A DNA stretch of 42,767 nucleotides from Gammaproteobacteria bacterium (GCA_024638505.1 JAHEKE010000026.1:1-42767), one strand, 5' to 3'. Shown: positions 34,747 through 42,462, numbered from the stretch's first letter. Program-made: numbers and translations. The notes: generated by a model from the letters alone, not told the origin.

Positions 34747-35491
34747 CCCGGTCATGGCCATAGTCACCCACGCTGTCCAAGTGAATGATCTCTGCCGTAG
34801 CCTGTTCTGCGGAATCTTCAGCCAGATCGTCAGCAACCCTTTCCCGCTGCTCTGCACCACTGCCCTCCTCCTCCAGCGGTAAGCGAAGATTTAATTCCCG
34901 CGCAATATCTGCAGGCTCCCGCTTTTCCATCAACGGCGGCAATTCGCTCAGGCTGACCAGGTTGAAGTATTCCAAGAACCTCTGCGTAGTGCCAAACAGA
35001 GCCGGCCTGCCCGGCACCTCACGCTGACCAACCTGTTTAACCCATTCCCGATTGAGCAGCGCCTTGATCGTCTCGCTGCTTACCGTAACCCCTCGGATGT
35101 CCTCAATATCACCGCGGGTAACGGGCTGACGATAAGCAATGATAGCGAGCGTCTCGAGCAGCGCCCGACTGTAGCGTGGTAATCGCTCTTCATTCATCTT
35201 ACGCAGCCACGGGGAAAATTTTTCACGAGATTGGAAGCGATACGCTTTTCCGACCCGCTTGAGATGAATACCCCGTCCCGTATAGTCCTGATCTAGCTCA
35301 TCCAGCACTGCCTTGATCTCAGCCCGGCTGGGCGCACCATCACGCGGGAAAAGACCAATGAGCTTGGCAATACTTAACGGCGTCTCCGCCGCAAACAAAG
35401 CCGCTTCCACGATGGATTTCAGCTCGCTGCTGTTTTCCTTCACGACGCTTGCACAATAATTAAGCCGCAGCGCGAAGGTGAATGGGCGCAA
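34724..35491 (-). CDS. scpB: Segregation and condensation protein B
   Basis: ScpB is the winged-helix kite subunit of the SMC-ScpAB condensin. The core reads LKSIVEAALFAAETPLSIAKL near residues 24-44, YSRALLETLAIIAYRQPVTRGDIEDIRGV, and the VGQREVPGRPALFGTT segment near 158-173. The end is Glu-rich and probably disordered. The frame to ATG 35491 overlaps scpA by 32 bases. A GTG at 35443, 16 bases after the scpA stop, is an alternative that would remove a non-conserved 16-residue extension. Presence of scpAB suggests SMC-ScpAB rather than MukBEF chromosome packing. Confidence 0.93.
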   Translation of the reverse strand: MRPFTFALRLNYCASVVKENSSELKSIVEAALFAAETPLSIAKLIGLFPRDGAPSRAEIKAVLDELDQDYTGRGIHLKRVGKAYRFQSREKFSPWLRKMNEERLPRYSRALLETLAIIAYRQPVTRGDIEDIRGVTVSSETIKALLNREWVKQVGQREVPGRPALFGTTQRFLEYFNLVSLSELPPLMEKREPADIARELNLRLPLEEEGSGAEQRERVADDLAEDSAEQATAEIIHLDSVGDYGHDRDDERETS

Positions 35492-36290
35492 ACGGTTCGT
35501 TTTGCACCGCTATCAGCGTATCTTCTCTGATCAATTCCAGAATCGCCACAAACGTGACTACCAAACCCATCCGTCCCTCTTTTTTAGTAAACAGGCTCTC
35601 AAAACGGACGAACTCCTGTTCCGCCAGACGGGTGAGGATCAGAGTCATTCTCTCCCGAACGGACAAAACTTCACGGCTGATGTGCAGGTGGCGGTATCGC
35701 TCAGCCTCTTCGATAACGCGCTGAAAAGCTTCAGCTAACTCCGCAACGTTGACTTGCGGGATTCGCTTCGGCGGATCTGGGTCAACAAACTGGGCCCAGG
35801 CCACATATACGTCCCGGCCAACGCGCGGTCGGTCGCTCAACTCAAACGCGGCCTGACGAAACCGCTCGTATTCCTGCAGTCTCCTGACCAGCGCTGCGCG
35901 CGGATCTTCCTCCTCTTCTTCTTCCTCATGCCTGGGTAAGAGCATGCGCGACTTTATCTCAGCCAGAGTTGCCGCCATAACCAGGTATTCCGCAGCCAAA
36001 TCCAGCTTGACCGCACGCATGAGCTCGACGTACTCCATATACTGGCGCGTGATTTCCGCTACGGGTATGTCCAGAATATCCAGATTCTGTTTACGAATCA
36101 GATAAAGCAGGAGATCCAGTGGTCCTTCAAATGCTTCGAGAAACACTTCAAGGGCGTCGGGAGGAATGTACAAATCCTGCGGCCACTGATTGAGCGCTTC
36201 ACCCCGGATGACTGCACGTCCCGCAAGCAACAAACCCGGCACCGCTTGCTGCTGCGTTAGCTGCTCCGTCTTTTGTTCTCCGTTACTCAT
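35460..36290 (-). CDS. scpA: Segregation and condensation protein A
   Basis: ScpA is the kleisin that bridges the SMC heads. The 276-residue protein has the classic GPLDLLLYLIRKQNLDILDIPVAEITRQYMEY motif region near residues 55-87 and EYLVMAATLAEIKSRMLLPR for SMC neck binding. An acidic EEEEEEDPRAALVRRL linker follows, then a C-terminal winged helix with VTFVAILELIREDTL. The N-terminal 40 residues, with a Gln-rich stretch, are variable. It lies 19 bases downstream of trpS and overlaps scpB, as in Pseudomonas. Confidence 0.95.
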   Translation of the reverse strand: MSNGEQKTEQLTQQQAVPGLLLAGRAVIRGEALNQWPQDLYIPPDALEVFLEAFEGPLDLLLYLIRKQNLDILDIPVAEITRQYMEYVELMRAVKLDLAAEYLVMAATLAEIKSRMLLPRHEEEEEEEDPRAALVRRLQEYERFRQAAFELSDRPRVGRDVYVAWAQFVDPDPPKRIPQVNVAELAEAFQRVIEEAERYRHLHISREVLSVRERMTLILTRLAEQEFVRFESLFTKKEGRMGLVVTFVAILELIREDTLIAVQNEPFAPIHLRAAA

Positions 36291-36309
36291 GTTTGATTAC
36301 AAACTCAGG

Positions 36310-37530
36310 CTAGTAGTAGACCAATCCAATGCTGCTTCTGACCTCCTCCAGCGTGTCTTCCGCCACTTCGCGCGCGCGCTCGCAACCATCGGCGATAATG
36401 TTGCGAACCAGCGTTGGGTCGTCCGTATACTGTTGAGACCTGTCGAGAATCTCTTTTTGTTCCTGCAGGATGGCGTCTATGAGCGGCTGCTTACAGTCAA
36501 GGCAGCCAATCTTCGCCGTCCGGCAGCCGTCCTGCACCCACGCGTGCACATCCCGGCCGGTGTATACCTTATGCAGTTCCCAAACCGGGCACTTTTCCGG
36601 ATCCCCCGGGTCGTTGCGTCGTTTTCTGGCTGGATCCGTAGGCATGGCCCTCAACCCCTGCTCCACCCGGCGCGGATCATCGCGTAAGGCGATGGTGTTG
36701 TTGTAAGATTTTGACATCTTTTCGCCGTCCAGGCCGGGCAGTTTGGGAGATTGCGTCAGAAGCGCTTCGGGCTCTTCCAGTATCATGCGACCCCCTCCCT
36801 CCAGATACCCCAACAGTCGTTCTTTCTCACCGATGGTGATGTTCTGATTGTTCTCGACAAACACCTGCGCCCTGTCCAGAGCATCCTGGTCGCCTCGCTC
36901 CACGTAAGCCACGCGCAGCTGGCGGTACATCTTTGCTCCTTTTTTACCAAGCTTCTTGATCGCGCGCTCCGCTTTTTCCTCGAATCCGGGATCACGACCA
37001 TACAAAAAGTTGAAGCGGCGCGCGATCTCGCGGCTGAGCTCAATGTGCGGCACCTGATCCTCACCAACGGGAACTTTAGTCGCACCATAGATTAAGATAT
37101 CTGCACTCTGTAGCACCGGATACCCTAAGAATCCGTGCGTCGCCAGGTCTTTTTCCTTAAGTTTATCCTGCTGGTCTTTATAGCTGGGCACCCTTTCCAA
37201 CCAGCCGAGCGGCGTAATCATGGACAGAATCAGACTTAACTCGGCGTGCTGAAGTATTTTCGACTGGATAAACAGCGTTGATTGAGCCGGATCCACTCCT
37301 GCGGCAAGCCAGTCTATCACCATCTCCCACACATACTCACCCATGTCCAAATTGTCATCTTCATAGTGTGTGGTCAGAGCATGCCAGTCCGCAACGAAAT
37401 AGAAGCACTCGTATTCGTTCTGTAACTCAACCCAGTTTTTCAACACCCCGTGATAGTGACCAAGGTGCAACCGACCTGTAGGCCGCATGCCAGACAATAC
37501 CCTCTCCGGCTGGCCCGCTCGGCTAATCAA
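36310..37530 (-). CDS. trpS: Tryptophanyl-tRNA synthetase with iron-sulfur-type cysteine motif
   Basis: This class I synthetase charges tRNA-Trp. The HIGH-like motif is HLGH in RPTGRLHLGHYHG (residues 16-28), the KMSKS loop is DGEKMSKSY near 267-275, and the tryptophan pocket includes YPVLQSADIL. At 406 residues it is about 70 longer than the E. coli enzyme. The C-terminal domain has Cys314, Cys336, Cys343 and Cys346 (C-x21-C-x6-C-x2-C), close to the C-x22-C-x6-C-x2-C motif that binds a [4Fe-4S] cluster in Thermotoga TrpRS. The cluster is thought to help tRNA anticodon recognition. It is upstream of scpA in a conserved order. Confidence 0.95.
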   Translation of the reverse strand: MISRAGQPERVLSGMRPTGRLHLGHYHGVLKNWVELQNEYECFYFVADWHALTTHYEDDNLDMGEYVWEMVIDWLAAGVDPAQSTLFIQSKILQHAELSLILSMITPLGWLERVPSYKDQQDKLKEKDLATHGFLGYPVLQSADILIYGATKVPVGEDQVPHIELSREIARRFNFLYGRDPGFEEKAERAIKKLGKKGAKMYRQLRVAYVERGDQDALDRAQVFVENNQNITIGEKERLLGYLEGGGRMILEEPEALLTQSPKLPGLDGEKMSKSYNNTIALRDDPRRVEQGLRAMPTDPARKRRNDPGDPEKCPVWELHKVYTGRDVHAWVQDGCRTAKIGCLDCKQPLIDAILQEQKEILDRSQQYTDDPTLVRNIIADGCERAREVAEDTLEEVRSSIGLVYY

Positions 37531-37662
37531 AAAGAACTCCAGGGAGCATTGAAAGGGGATTTAAATTTGAGTAAAGGTGGTCAAAACGATAAAGCGCAGT
37601 ATATCAACACTCTACGTGTCGTTGCACCAGACTTTTTGCGCTCGTCCGCTGCCCAGCAACAC

Positions 37663-38283
37663 TTATGAGAACGGCGCGGGGTCGCCTCGTCCATATCTCA
37701 AAATACTCGGCTGATCCTCCATCCAGCTCACCACGGTAGTCGGTTCTATGCCGCAATAACCACCATCTATCACCAGATCGACATCGTGTTCCAACCTGTC
37801 CCGCATTTGCTCCGGATCTGACATGGGTAATTCTTCCCCCGGTAAAATAAGAGTCGAACTCATCATCGGCTCCCCCAGCTCGGTGATTAAACACTGGGCA
37901 ATGGGTGAGTCGGGCAGGCGTAAACCGATCGTTTTACGTCGTGGATTCTGCAAACGCCTGGGAACTTGACGGGTGGCCGGCAGAATGAAGGTGTAAGGCC
38001 CCGGCGTGGTAGCACGAATCAGGCGATACTGCTCATTGTCTATTTTAGCGTAATTGCTTACCTCGGATAGATCCCGCACCATTAGCGTGAAATTGTGGGT
38101 ATGGTCCACCTTGCGCAGATTACGAATCCTATCCATGGCGTTTTTGCTTCCTATGCGGCAGCCGATAGCATAGCTTGAGTCCGTTGGATACACGATAATG
38201 CCTTCCTCATCCAGAATCTGGCACGCCTGCTTGATCAGACGCAGCTGCGGGTTTTCTGGATGCACGCGAAAATACTGGGCCAT
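37663..38283 (-). CDS. yciO: YciO-type Sua5/YrdC family protein
   Basis: The 206-residue protein has the YrdC/Sua5 fold: ILDEEGIIVYPTDSSYAIGCRIG near residues 23-45, RNLRK (53-57), NFTLMVRDLSE, TPGPYTFILPAT and TIGLRLPDSPIAQCLI. Members of the Sua5/YrdC branch make threonylcarbamoyl-AMP for tRNA t6A. YciO keeps the nucleotide fold, with weak or no demonstrated activity in E. coli, and its role is open. The gene lies upstream of trpS, as yciO does in Pseudomonas and E. coli relatives. A separate tsaC/yrdC is expected elsewhere. Confidence 0.9.
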   Translation of the reverse strand: MAQYFRVHPENPQLRLIKQACQILDEEGIIVYPTDSSYAIGCRIGSKNAMDRIRNLRKVDHTHNFTLMVRDLSEVSNYAKIDNEQYRLIRATTPGPYTFILPATRQVPRRLQNPRRKTIGLRLPDSPIAQCLITELGEPMMSSTLILPGEELPMSDPEQMRDRLEHDVDLVIDGGYCGIEPTTVVSWMEDQPSILRYGRGDPAPFS

Positions 38284-38310
38284 ATTGACGAGTTAAATGT
38301 TGCGCTCCAT

Positions 38311-39591
38311 CTAGGCGGCACGACGCCGACGGCGGCGCTTTCGTTTTTGCGGTTTTAATGCCATTATCATTTCCTGCTGATCGTTCGGATTACAGTCCTG
38401 AATACGAGTCCACCATTCGGTCAATTCAGCCCCTACTTCCCCTAAAGCCTCGCGCAGCAGCAGAAAATCATAAGCTGCCCGAAATCGCGGGTGACGTATC
38501 AGCGTGACGATGCTTTTCGACGGTCTTTGCTCCAGACGATGCTGTAGGTTCCAGATTTCCCGGACGATCATGCCGATGCGTTTCGGCACCGCGACGTGCA
38601 CGCCCTGGTCCCGCAATAAATCAAAAGTCGCTGTGGTGAATGCGGCGCGGGCGCGCATGCCCCTGCCCGAGAGTTTGTCGACATCTGCTTGCAGCGGCTC
38701 CCACAGAAAACAGGCGAACAGAAAAGCAGGGATGACCGGTTTGCCCTCGCGTACGCGCTGATCAGTGCTGGCTAACGCCAACCTCGGCATATTGTGTTTA
38801 TCATCCGCAATACACTGCTCGGTAAACGGAAAAAGGTAAGCAAACAGTCCCAGCTGCCGCAATATACGGAAGTTTTCCAACGCATGGCCGTAATGAAACA
38901 GTTTCAGCATTTCATCCAACATGCGTGAGGGTGGCACGTGATGCAGTAGGGGCGCGCACTCTATGATTGCGTTTTTCGTCGCATCGTTGAGGGCAAAACC
39001 CAGCTTTACTGAAAAGCGAACCGCGCGAAGCATGCGCACCGGGTCTTCACGGAATCGCTCGACCGGATCTCCGATCGTGACCAGCCGGTCCTCATTCAGG
39101 TGAGCTACTCCATCGACATAGTCTATTACATGCTGACTGTTCGGATCGTAGTACAGTGCGTTGATAGTGAAATCCCGTCTAAAGGCATCGTCTTCCATAC
39201 AGCCATAGACATTGTCGCGCATGATCTGCCCTTCGGCACTGACGTGGCGTTGCTCAATATCTTCAATCTCTCCTGCGCCAGCGCGAAAAGTAGCGACCTC
39301 AACTATATCCCGACCGATACGCACGTGGGCAAGACGAAAGCGTCGGCCAATAAGCCGACAGTTGCGAAACAACCCTTTGACCTGTTCCGGATAAGCGCTG
39401 GTTGCAACGTCAAAATCCTTGGGTTGAGATTGCAGCAGGAGGTCGCGCACGCACCCCCCTACGAGGTACGCCTCATACCCGGCCTGAGCCAGGTTGGTAA
39501 CTACTTCTAACGCCGGTTTACTGACCGCGGACAGGGAAATCTGATGAGCGGAGGGTGGAATATGTTGTGGCGTCCTGCTTTGTTTCAGCAA
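38311..39591 (-). CDS. pcnB: Poly(A) polymerase I
   Basis: PcnB adds 3' poly(A) tails that target RNA for decay. The nucleotidyltransferase signature YEAYLVGGCVRDLLL lies near residues 40-54, followed by the metal-binding KDFDVAT (DxD). RRDFTINALYYD, RFREDPVRMLRAVRF and the HHVPPSRMLDEMLKLF helix follow. The C-terminal end is a very basic tail (KRKRRRRRRAA), usual in bacterial poly(A) polymerases and absent from most CCA-adding enzymes. At 426 residues it is slightly shorter than E. coli PcnB (465). It is next to yciO; in many relatives pcnB sits beside folK instead, so this location is unusual. Confidence 0.92.
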   Translation of the reverse strand: MLKQSRTPQHIPPSAHQISLSAVSKPALEVVTNLAQAGYEAYLVGGCVRDLLLQSQPKDFDVATSAYPEQVKGLFRNCRLIGRRFRLAHVRIGRDIVEVATFRAGAGEIEDIEQRHVSAEGQIMRDNVYGCMEDDAFRRDFTINALYYDPNSQHVIDYVDGVAHLNEDRLVTIGDPVERFREDPVRMLRAVRFSVKLGFALNDATKNAIIECAPLLHHVPPSRMLDEMLKLFHYGHALENFRILRQLGLFAYLFPFTEQCIADDKHNMPRLALASTDQRVREGKPVIPAFLFACFLWEPLQADVDKLSGRGMRARAAFTTATFDLLRDQGVHVAVPKRIGMIVREIWNLQHRLEQRPSKSIVTLIRHPRFRAAYDFLLLREALGEVGAELTEWWTRIQDCNPNDQQEMIMALKPQKRKRRRRRRAA

Positions 39592-39742
39592 TCCTGCGCT
39601 TACCCCCGCCGCTCGCGGTGCAGCACGTTTATGTTGTTCATATGAAGCCGTATGATACCATGCTCATGTGAAAATGGGCTTAAGATTAATTAGTCACAAG
39701 CCTTGAAACTCAGCTTTTGCAAGCACTGCAAAACCTTGGTGA

Positions 39743-39817
39743 GCTCCCTTCGTCTAGTGGTTAGGACGCTGGCCTCTCACGCCGGTAACACCGGTTCGAA
39801 TCCGGTAGGGAGCGCCA
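39743..39817 (+). tRNA. tRNA-Glu (anticodon CTC)
   Basis: The acceptor stem GCTCCCT (39743-39749) pairs with AGGGAGC (39807-39813). The anticodon stem-loop CTGGC-CTCTCAC-GCCGG gives anticodon CTC, reading GAG. The TTCGAAT T-loop and an encoded 3' CCA (39815-39817) are present. The T arm CCGGT/ACCGG is fully paired. The TTCGTCTAG segment matches tRNA-Glu of Gammaproteobacteria. A weak promoter-like TTGAAA lies about 35 bases upstream. Confidence 0.95.
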
Positions 39818-39823
39818 TACATC

Positions 39824-39830
39824 AGGAGGT
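39824..39830 (+). promoter_or_regulatory. Strong ribosome binding site of the 34-residue micro-ORF
   Basis: AGGAGGT matches the 16S anti-Shine-Dalgarno perfectly and ends 6 bases before the ATG at 39837. It lies only 7 bases after the tRNA CCA end. Confidence 0.85.
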
Positions 39831-39836
39831 AAACAC

Positions 39837-39941
39837 ATGAACTTTTGGCAGTTTTGGAGTGACCTCAGCATGTGGAATCGTGTTGGTCTGGTTAGCATCG
39901 CCGCCGTCGTCGTGCTGCTTATTATCTTTCTTCTGTTGTAG
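39837..39941 (+). CDS. 34-residue single-span membrane micro-protein
   Basis: This short frame begins MNFWQFWSDLSMWNRVGL and ends in a hydrophobic helix, residues about 17-34 (VSIAAVVVLLIIFLLL), followed directly by TAG. The aromatic N-terminus with four Trp/Phe pairs should lie at the membrane surface. The perfect ribosome binding site is the main argument that it is translated. It starts 20 bases after the tRNA-Glu end, so it may be read from the tRNA transcript. A hairpin at 39969-40003 follows. No family is recognised; it could be a regulator of a membrane complex or a stress peptide. Confidence 0.68.
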   Translation: MNFWQFWSDLSMWNRVGLVSIAAVVVLLIIFLLL

Positions 39942-39968
39942 ATTGCGGTGTCATAAATTCTTAAATCT

Positions 39969-40003
39969 GAGGGTATACAAGCAGTGTCCCGATGTTTACC
40001 CTC
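39969..40003. other. Hairpin after the micro-ORF, possible weak terminator
   Basis: GAGGGTA (39969-39975) pairs with TACCCTC (39997-40003) around a 21-base loop. A run of six T begins 12 bases later, too far for a classical intrinsic terminator. The rest of the 39942-40202 gap shows only a TATACT -10-like hexamer at 40160-40165, without a good -35. Confidence 0.35.
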
Positions 40004-40202
40004 GTGACTCCATGATTTTTTAAAATCTTTAGCCACCAAAAGTCATGGCTGTGGCGCCGTCAGCGCTTGGCTATGCTTCCCCTAATTTAACCGCAACCCA
40101 TTGTTTTTCATAACATCTACACTGTTCGCCCCGAGCCATGCGAATGCAAGCACAAGGTCTATACTAAAAAGCATCCAATCTTTTCATTTCTATGGGTGCC
40201 TG

Positions 40203-40445
40203 ATGAAAACATTCTTTACTTTGTTTCTCTATGTTTCTGCTGTTGCGGAATCCCAAGCCTATCTGGATCCCGGTACCGGCAGCATCCTTATCCAGGGATT
40301 AATCGCTGGCATAGCGGCGGCGGCACTAGTCATCAAAACCTATTGGTACCGTATCAAATCATTCTTCGCCAAAGATCAGCCCAACGATACAACCGGCGAG
40401 GAACTCGCATCAAAGCAGACGGAGCAGCAAGATACTTCCCGTTAA
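40203..40445 (+). CDS. Small exported/membrane protein with YLDPGTGS motif
   Basis: From ATG 40203 the product is 80 residues. It has a signal-like start MKTFFTLFLYVSAVAESQA, then YLDPGTGSILIQGLIAG and a membrane helix (about residues 31-45, IAGIAAAALVIKTYW), a basic YRIKSFF turn, and a polar acidic tail. The YLDPGTGS-(9-12)-helix-RIKSFF pattern is, from memory, a recurrent small protein family found beside NoeA-like methyltransferases in surface glycan regions. The longer frame from 40101 is not supported. The stop (40443-40445) overlaps the open frame of the next gene. Function unknown. Confidence 0.8.
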   Translation: MKTFFTLFLYVSAVAESQAYLDPGTGSILIQGLIAGIAAAALVIKTYWYRIKSFFAKDQPNDTTGEELASKQTEQQDTSR

Positions 40446-41811
40446 ATCCATACTCCCCTCCTCATTTAGAGATCCCAGCGGGTTTGTTTATAAAAATGAG
40501 GACCGAATCTATCGGCAGATAAATCGGGCTTACCAGGAACACTACGACGCTCTTGTTGAATCAGGACTGTATTCCTCCCTGGTTGAAGCCGGCGCTCTGG
40601 TTGAGCACGAGGAGCTAAGTGCACAACGCCATGCGCTGAACGATTCAGTCTACAAAGTTATCCAGCCCGAGGTTGTACCCTTTGTCTCCTATCCTTACGA
40701 ATGGTCTTTCTCGCAGCTCAAGGACGCAGCACTTTTAACTCTCGATATTCAGCAAAGGGCATTGGAACACGGTATGTGGTTGAAAGACGCCAGTGGGTAC
40801 AACATACAGTATATGCAAGGACGACCCGTGTTTATCGATACGCTGTCCTTCGAAAAATATATCGAAGGCCAGCCCTGGGTGGCGTACCGTCAGTTCTGCC
40901 AGCATTTCCTTTGCCCCCTCGCACTGATGAGCTATGTCGATATACGTATGGGGCAGCTGCTCAAGGTATACATAGATGGCATCCCCATAGACTTGGCGGG
41001 TCGCTTACTGCCCGCAAAAACCCGCCTGAAATGGTCACTCCTCGCGCATATCCATCTTCATGCCTCGGCGCAGCAAAGACATGCCGACGGGTCGACTACT
41101 GGTGCTAAAGGCAGCCTGAGCAAGGCCCGCTTAATTGCCCTGGTGGAGAGTTTGAGGAGCAGTATAAGCAAGCTCAACTGGGTAGGAACCGGCACGGAGT
41201 GGGGAGATTATTATGACAAAACGAACTACACGGAGCGCGCCGCGGAACACAAAGCCACAATAGTGGATGAATTTCTCGTGCAGGAAAAACCCCGGACCCT
41301 GTGGGACCTGGGGGCCAACACAGGATCCTACAGCAGAATCGCCAGCCGAAAAGGAATCTCTGTTGTATCTTTTGATGTCGATCCCGGCGCGGTAGAGGCC
41401 AACTACGTTGCATGCCGCCGTTCTGACAAGTCGGATTTACTGCCCTTACTGCTGGACCTGACCAGTCCCAGCCCGGCCATAGGCTGGAACAACGGCGAAC
41501 GAATGACTTTATTGCAACGCGGACCGGTGGATATGGCCTTTGCTCTCGCTTTAATTCACCATTTGGCAATATCCAACAATGTTCCGTTCAGCATGATCGC
41601 CGACTTCTTCAGCCGAATATGTCGCGCCCTGGTTATCGAATTCGTGCCAAAAACCGATTCCCAGGTGCGCAGACTTCTGTCGACCAGAAGCGACATTTTC
41701 GATCAGTACGACCAGACTACGTTTGAATCTGTTTTCAGCGAGTACTTTAAGATAGTGCGCTCCTGCCCTATCGCCGAATCCGAGCGCGTGCTGTATCTCA
41801 TGCGTAAATAA
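40441..41811 (+). CDS. NoeA-like class I SAM-dependent methyltransferase, start codon unclear
   Basis: The only ATG supported by the usual rules is at 40762. The same frame is open and carries family-like sequence well upstream: SSFRDPSGFVY at 40459 on, IYRQINRAYQEHYDAL, VSYPYEWSFSQLKDAALLTL at 40687 on. No ATG, GTG or TTG occurs in the frame between the upstream stop (TAG near 40333) and a TTG at 40762 minus 15 bases. The likely true N-terminus is near 40441-40450 (GTT or ATA codons), overlapping the stop of the DPGTG gene. The C-terminal half is a methyltransferase (TLWDLGANTGSYSRIA, VVSFDVDPGAVEANY, FALALIHHLAISNNVPF). It may have a rare start or a mutated one. Confidence 0.75.
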   Translation, partial: VKSILPSSFRDPSGFVYKNEDRIYRQINRAYQEHYDALVESGLYSSLVEAGALVEHEELSAQRHALNDSVYKVIQPEVVPFVSYPYEWSFSQLKDAALLTLDIQQRALEHGMWLKDASGYNIQYMQGRPVFIDTLSFEKYIEGQPWVAYRQFCQHFLCPLALMSYVDIRMGQLLKVYIDGIPIDLAGRLLPAKTRLKWSLLAHIHLHASAQQRHADGSTTGAKGSLSKARLIALVESLRSSISKLNWVGTGTEWGDYYDKTNYTERAAEHKATIVDEFLVQEKPRTLWDLGANTGSYSRIASRKGISVVSFDVDPGAVEANYVACRRSDKSDLLPLLLDLTSPSPAIGWNNGERMTLLQRGPVDMAFALALIHHLAISNNVPFSMIADFFSRICRALVIEFVPKTDSQVRRLLSTRSDIFDQYDQTTFESVFSEYFKIVRSCPIAESERVLYLMRK

Positions 41812-41849
41812 GATTACAAAGTCACATGGGCCCAGGATAGGCGCCATGT

Positions 41850-42038
41850 TTAACGCAAAATCTCCGCTACCAGTAATGCGGTTGCCCCTCCCGCCAATGC
41901 ACTCAGTAAAATTACGCATAGCGTGACAGACAACTTTTTCCTAGACGATATGTAAGATCGATCTTTCTCAAAATAGATATCCTGCGCAACGTTTCCGCTC
42001 CTGCTGGTGTTCATTTCAACGGTGTTGGCTTCAAGCAT
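41850..42038 (-). CDS. 62-residue hypothetical membrane protein
   Basis: From ATG 42038 the peptide begins MLEANTVEMNTSRSGNVAQD, continues with a polar, charged segment (YFEKDRSYISSRKK) and ends in one membrane helix (about residues 35-59, SVTLCVILLSALAGGATALLV). GGGAG lies 9 bases before the ATG. A TTG at 42056 and an ATG at 42014 are alternatives. It is the last of four small minus-strand genes and converges on the NoeA-like gene 38 bases away. No family recognised. Confidence 0.55.
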   Translation of the reverse strand: MLEANTVEMNTSRSGNVAQDIYFEKDRSYISSRKKLSVTLCVILLSALAGGATALLVAEILR

Positions 42039-42092
42039 GGCCTTAAACTCCCTCAAACAACTGATCTCATAACAAACAACGCATCAACCTGC

Positions 42093-42209
42093 TTAGTAAA
42101 GCAGCAGGAAGAGCGTGCCAAAAAAGCTCACAGCAAATACGGCCGCGCCCAGTATCAGGTAATACTTCAGGCATTGTCCCAGTAATCGCACCGCACTCTG
42201 GCGTTTCAT
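42093..42209 (-). CDS. 38-residue hypothetical single-span membrane peptide
   Basis: ATG 42209 opens MKRQSAVRLLGQCLKYY, with five basic residues, then a helix LILGAAVFAVSFFGTLFLLL to the stop. The positive-inside pattern predicts the N-terminus in the cytoplasm. Only a weak GGCGG ribosome binding site is seen. Its support is the helix, the charge pattern and the neighbouring small genes on the same strand. Confidence 0.5.
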   Translation of the reverse strand: MKRQSAVRLLGQCLKYYLILGAAVFAVSFFGTLFLLLY

Positions 42210-42239
42210 GCATTACCGCCATAGGGCTGCACTTTAGTA

Positions 42240-42269
42240 TCAGGTGGCGTACTCATGTGTGCCACCTGA
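42240..42269. other. 9-bp hairpin between two small genes
   Basis: TCAGGTGGC (42240-42248) pairs perfectly with GCCACCTGA (42261-42269) across 12 bases. On the minus strand it starts 4 bases after the 59-residue gene stop. No T-run follows on either strand, so it is more likely an mRNA stability or processing hairpin than an intrinsic terminator. Confidence 0.5.
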
Positions 42270-42273
42270 AGCA

Positions 42274-42453
42274 TCAGAGTTCGAGCCTGCCCTCGTAGTA
42301 GCGATAACCCGTATAGCTTCTACTCTGGCGATGTTCGGGTTCTGCGTACTTACCCGTTTTCACCTGCAGTACCACGATCACGCACAGAAGAAGGACGATA
42401 ATGAGATAAAATACGGCGGCTACAAGTAATAGAACATGGCTGGCCTCAAACAT
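42274..42453 (-). CDS. 59-residue hypothetical membrane protein
   Basis: ATG 42453 gives a short acidic start (MFEASH), a single strongly hydrophobic helix (about residues 7-31, with YLIIVLLLCVIVVL) and a polar, Tyr/Arg-rich tail (SYTGYRYYEGRLEL). The predicted topology is N-out, C-in. It begins 9 bases after the stop of the 74-residue gene, so the two are probably one transcript. AGGA in the preceding stop region is a poorly spaced ribosome binding site, implying coupling. Confidence 0.6.
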   Translation of the reverse strand: MFEASHVLLLVAAVFYLIIVLLLCVIVVLQVKTGKYAEPEHRQSRSYTGYRYYEGRLEL

Positions 42454-42462
42454 GAACAGAGT

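Noticed and set aside
39761-40039. Minus-strand 92-codon frame covering the tRNA
   Set aside because: Its C-terminus is the familiar false translation of a tRNA antisense strand (LPDSNRCYRRERPAS-like) and it overlaps the micro-ORF; not a gene.
40196-40522. Plus-strand 108-codon frame over the DPGTG gene
   Set aside because: Out of frame with the signal-peptide-bearing DPGTG protein; Cys/Arg-rich low-quality sequence typical of a shadow frame.
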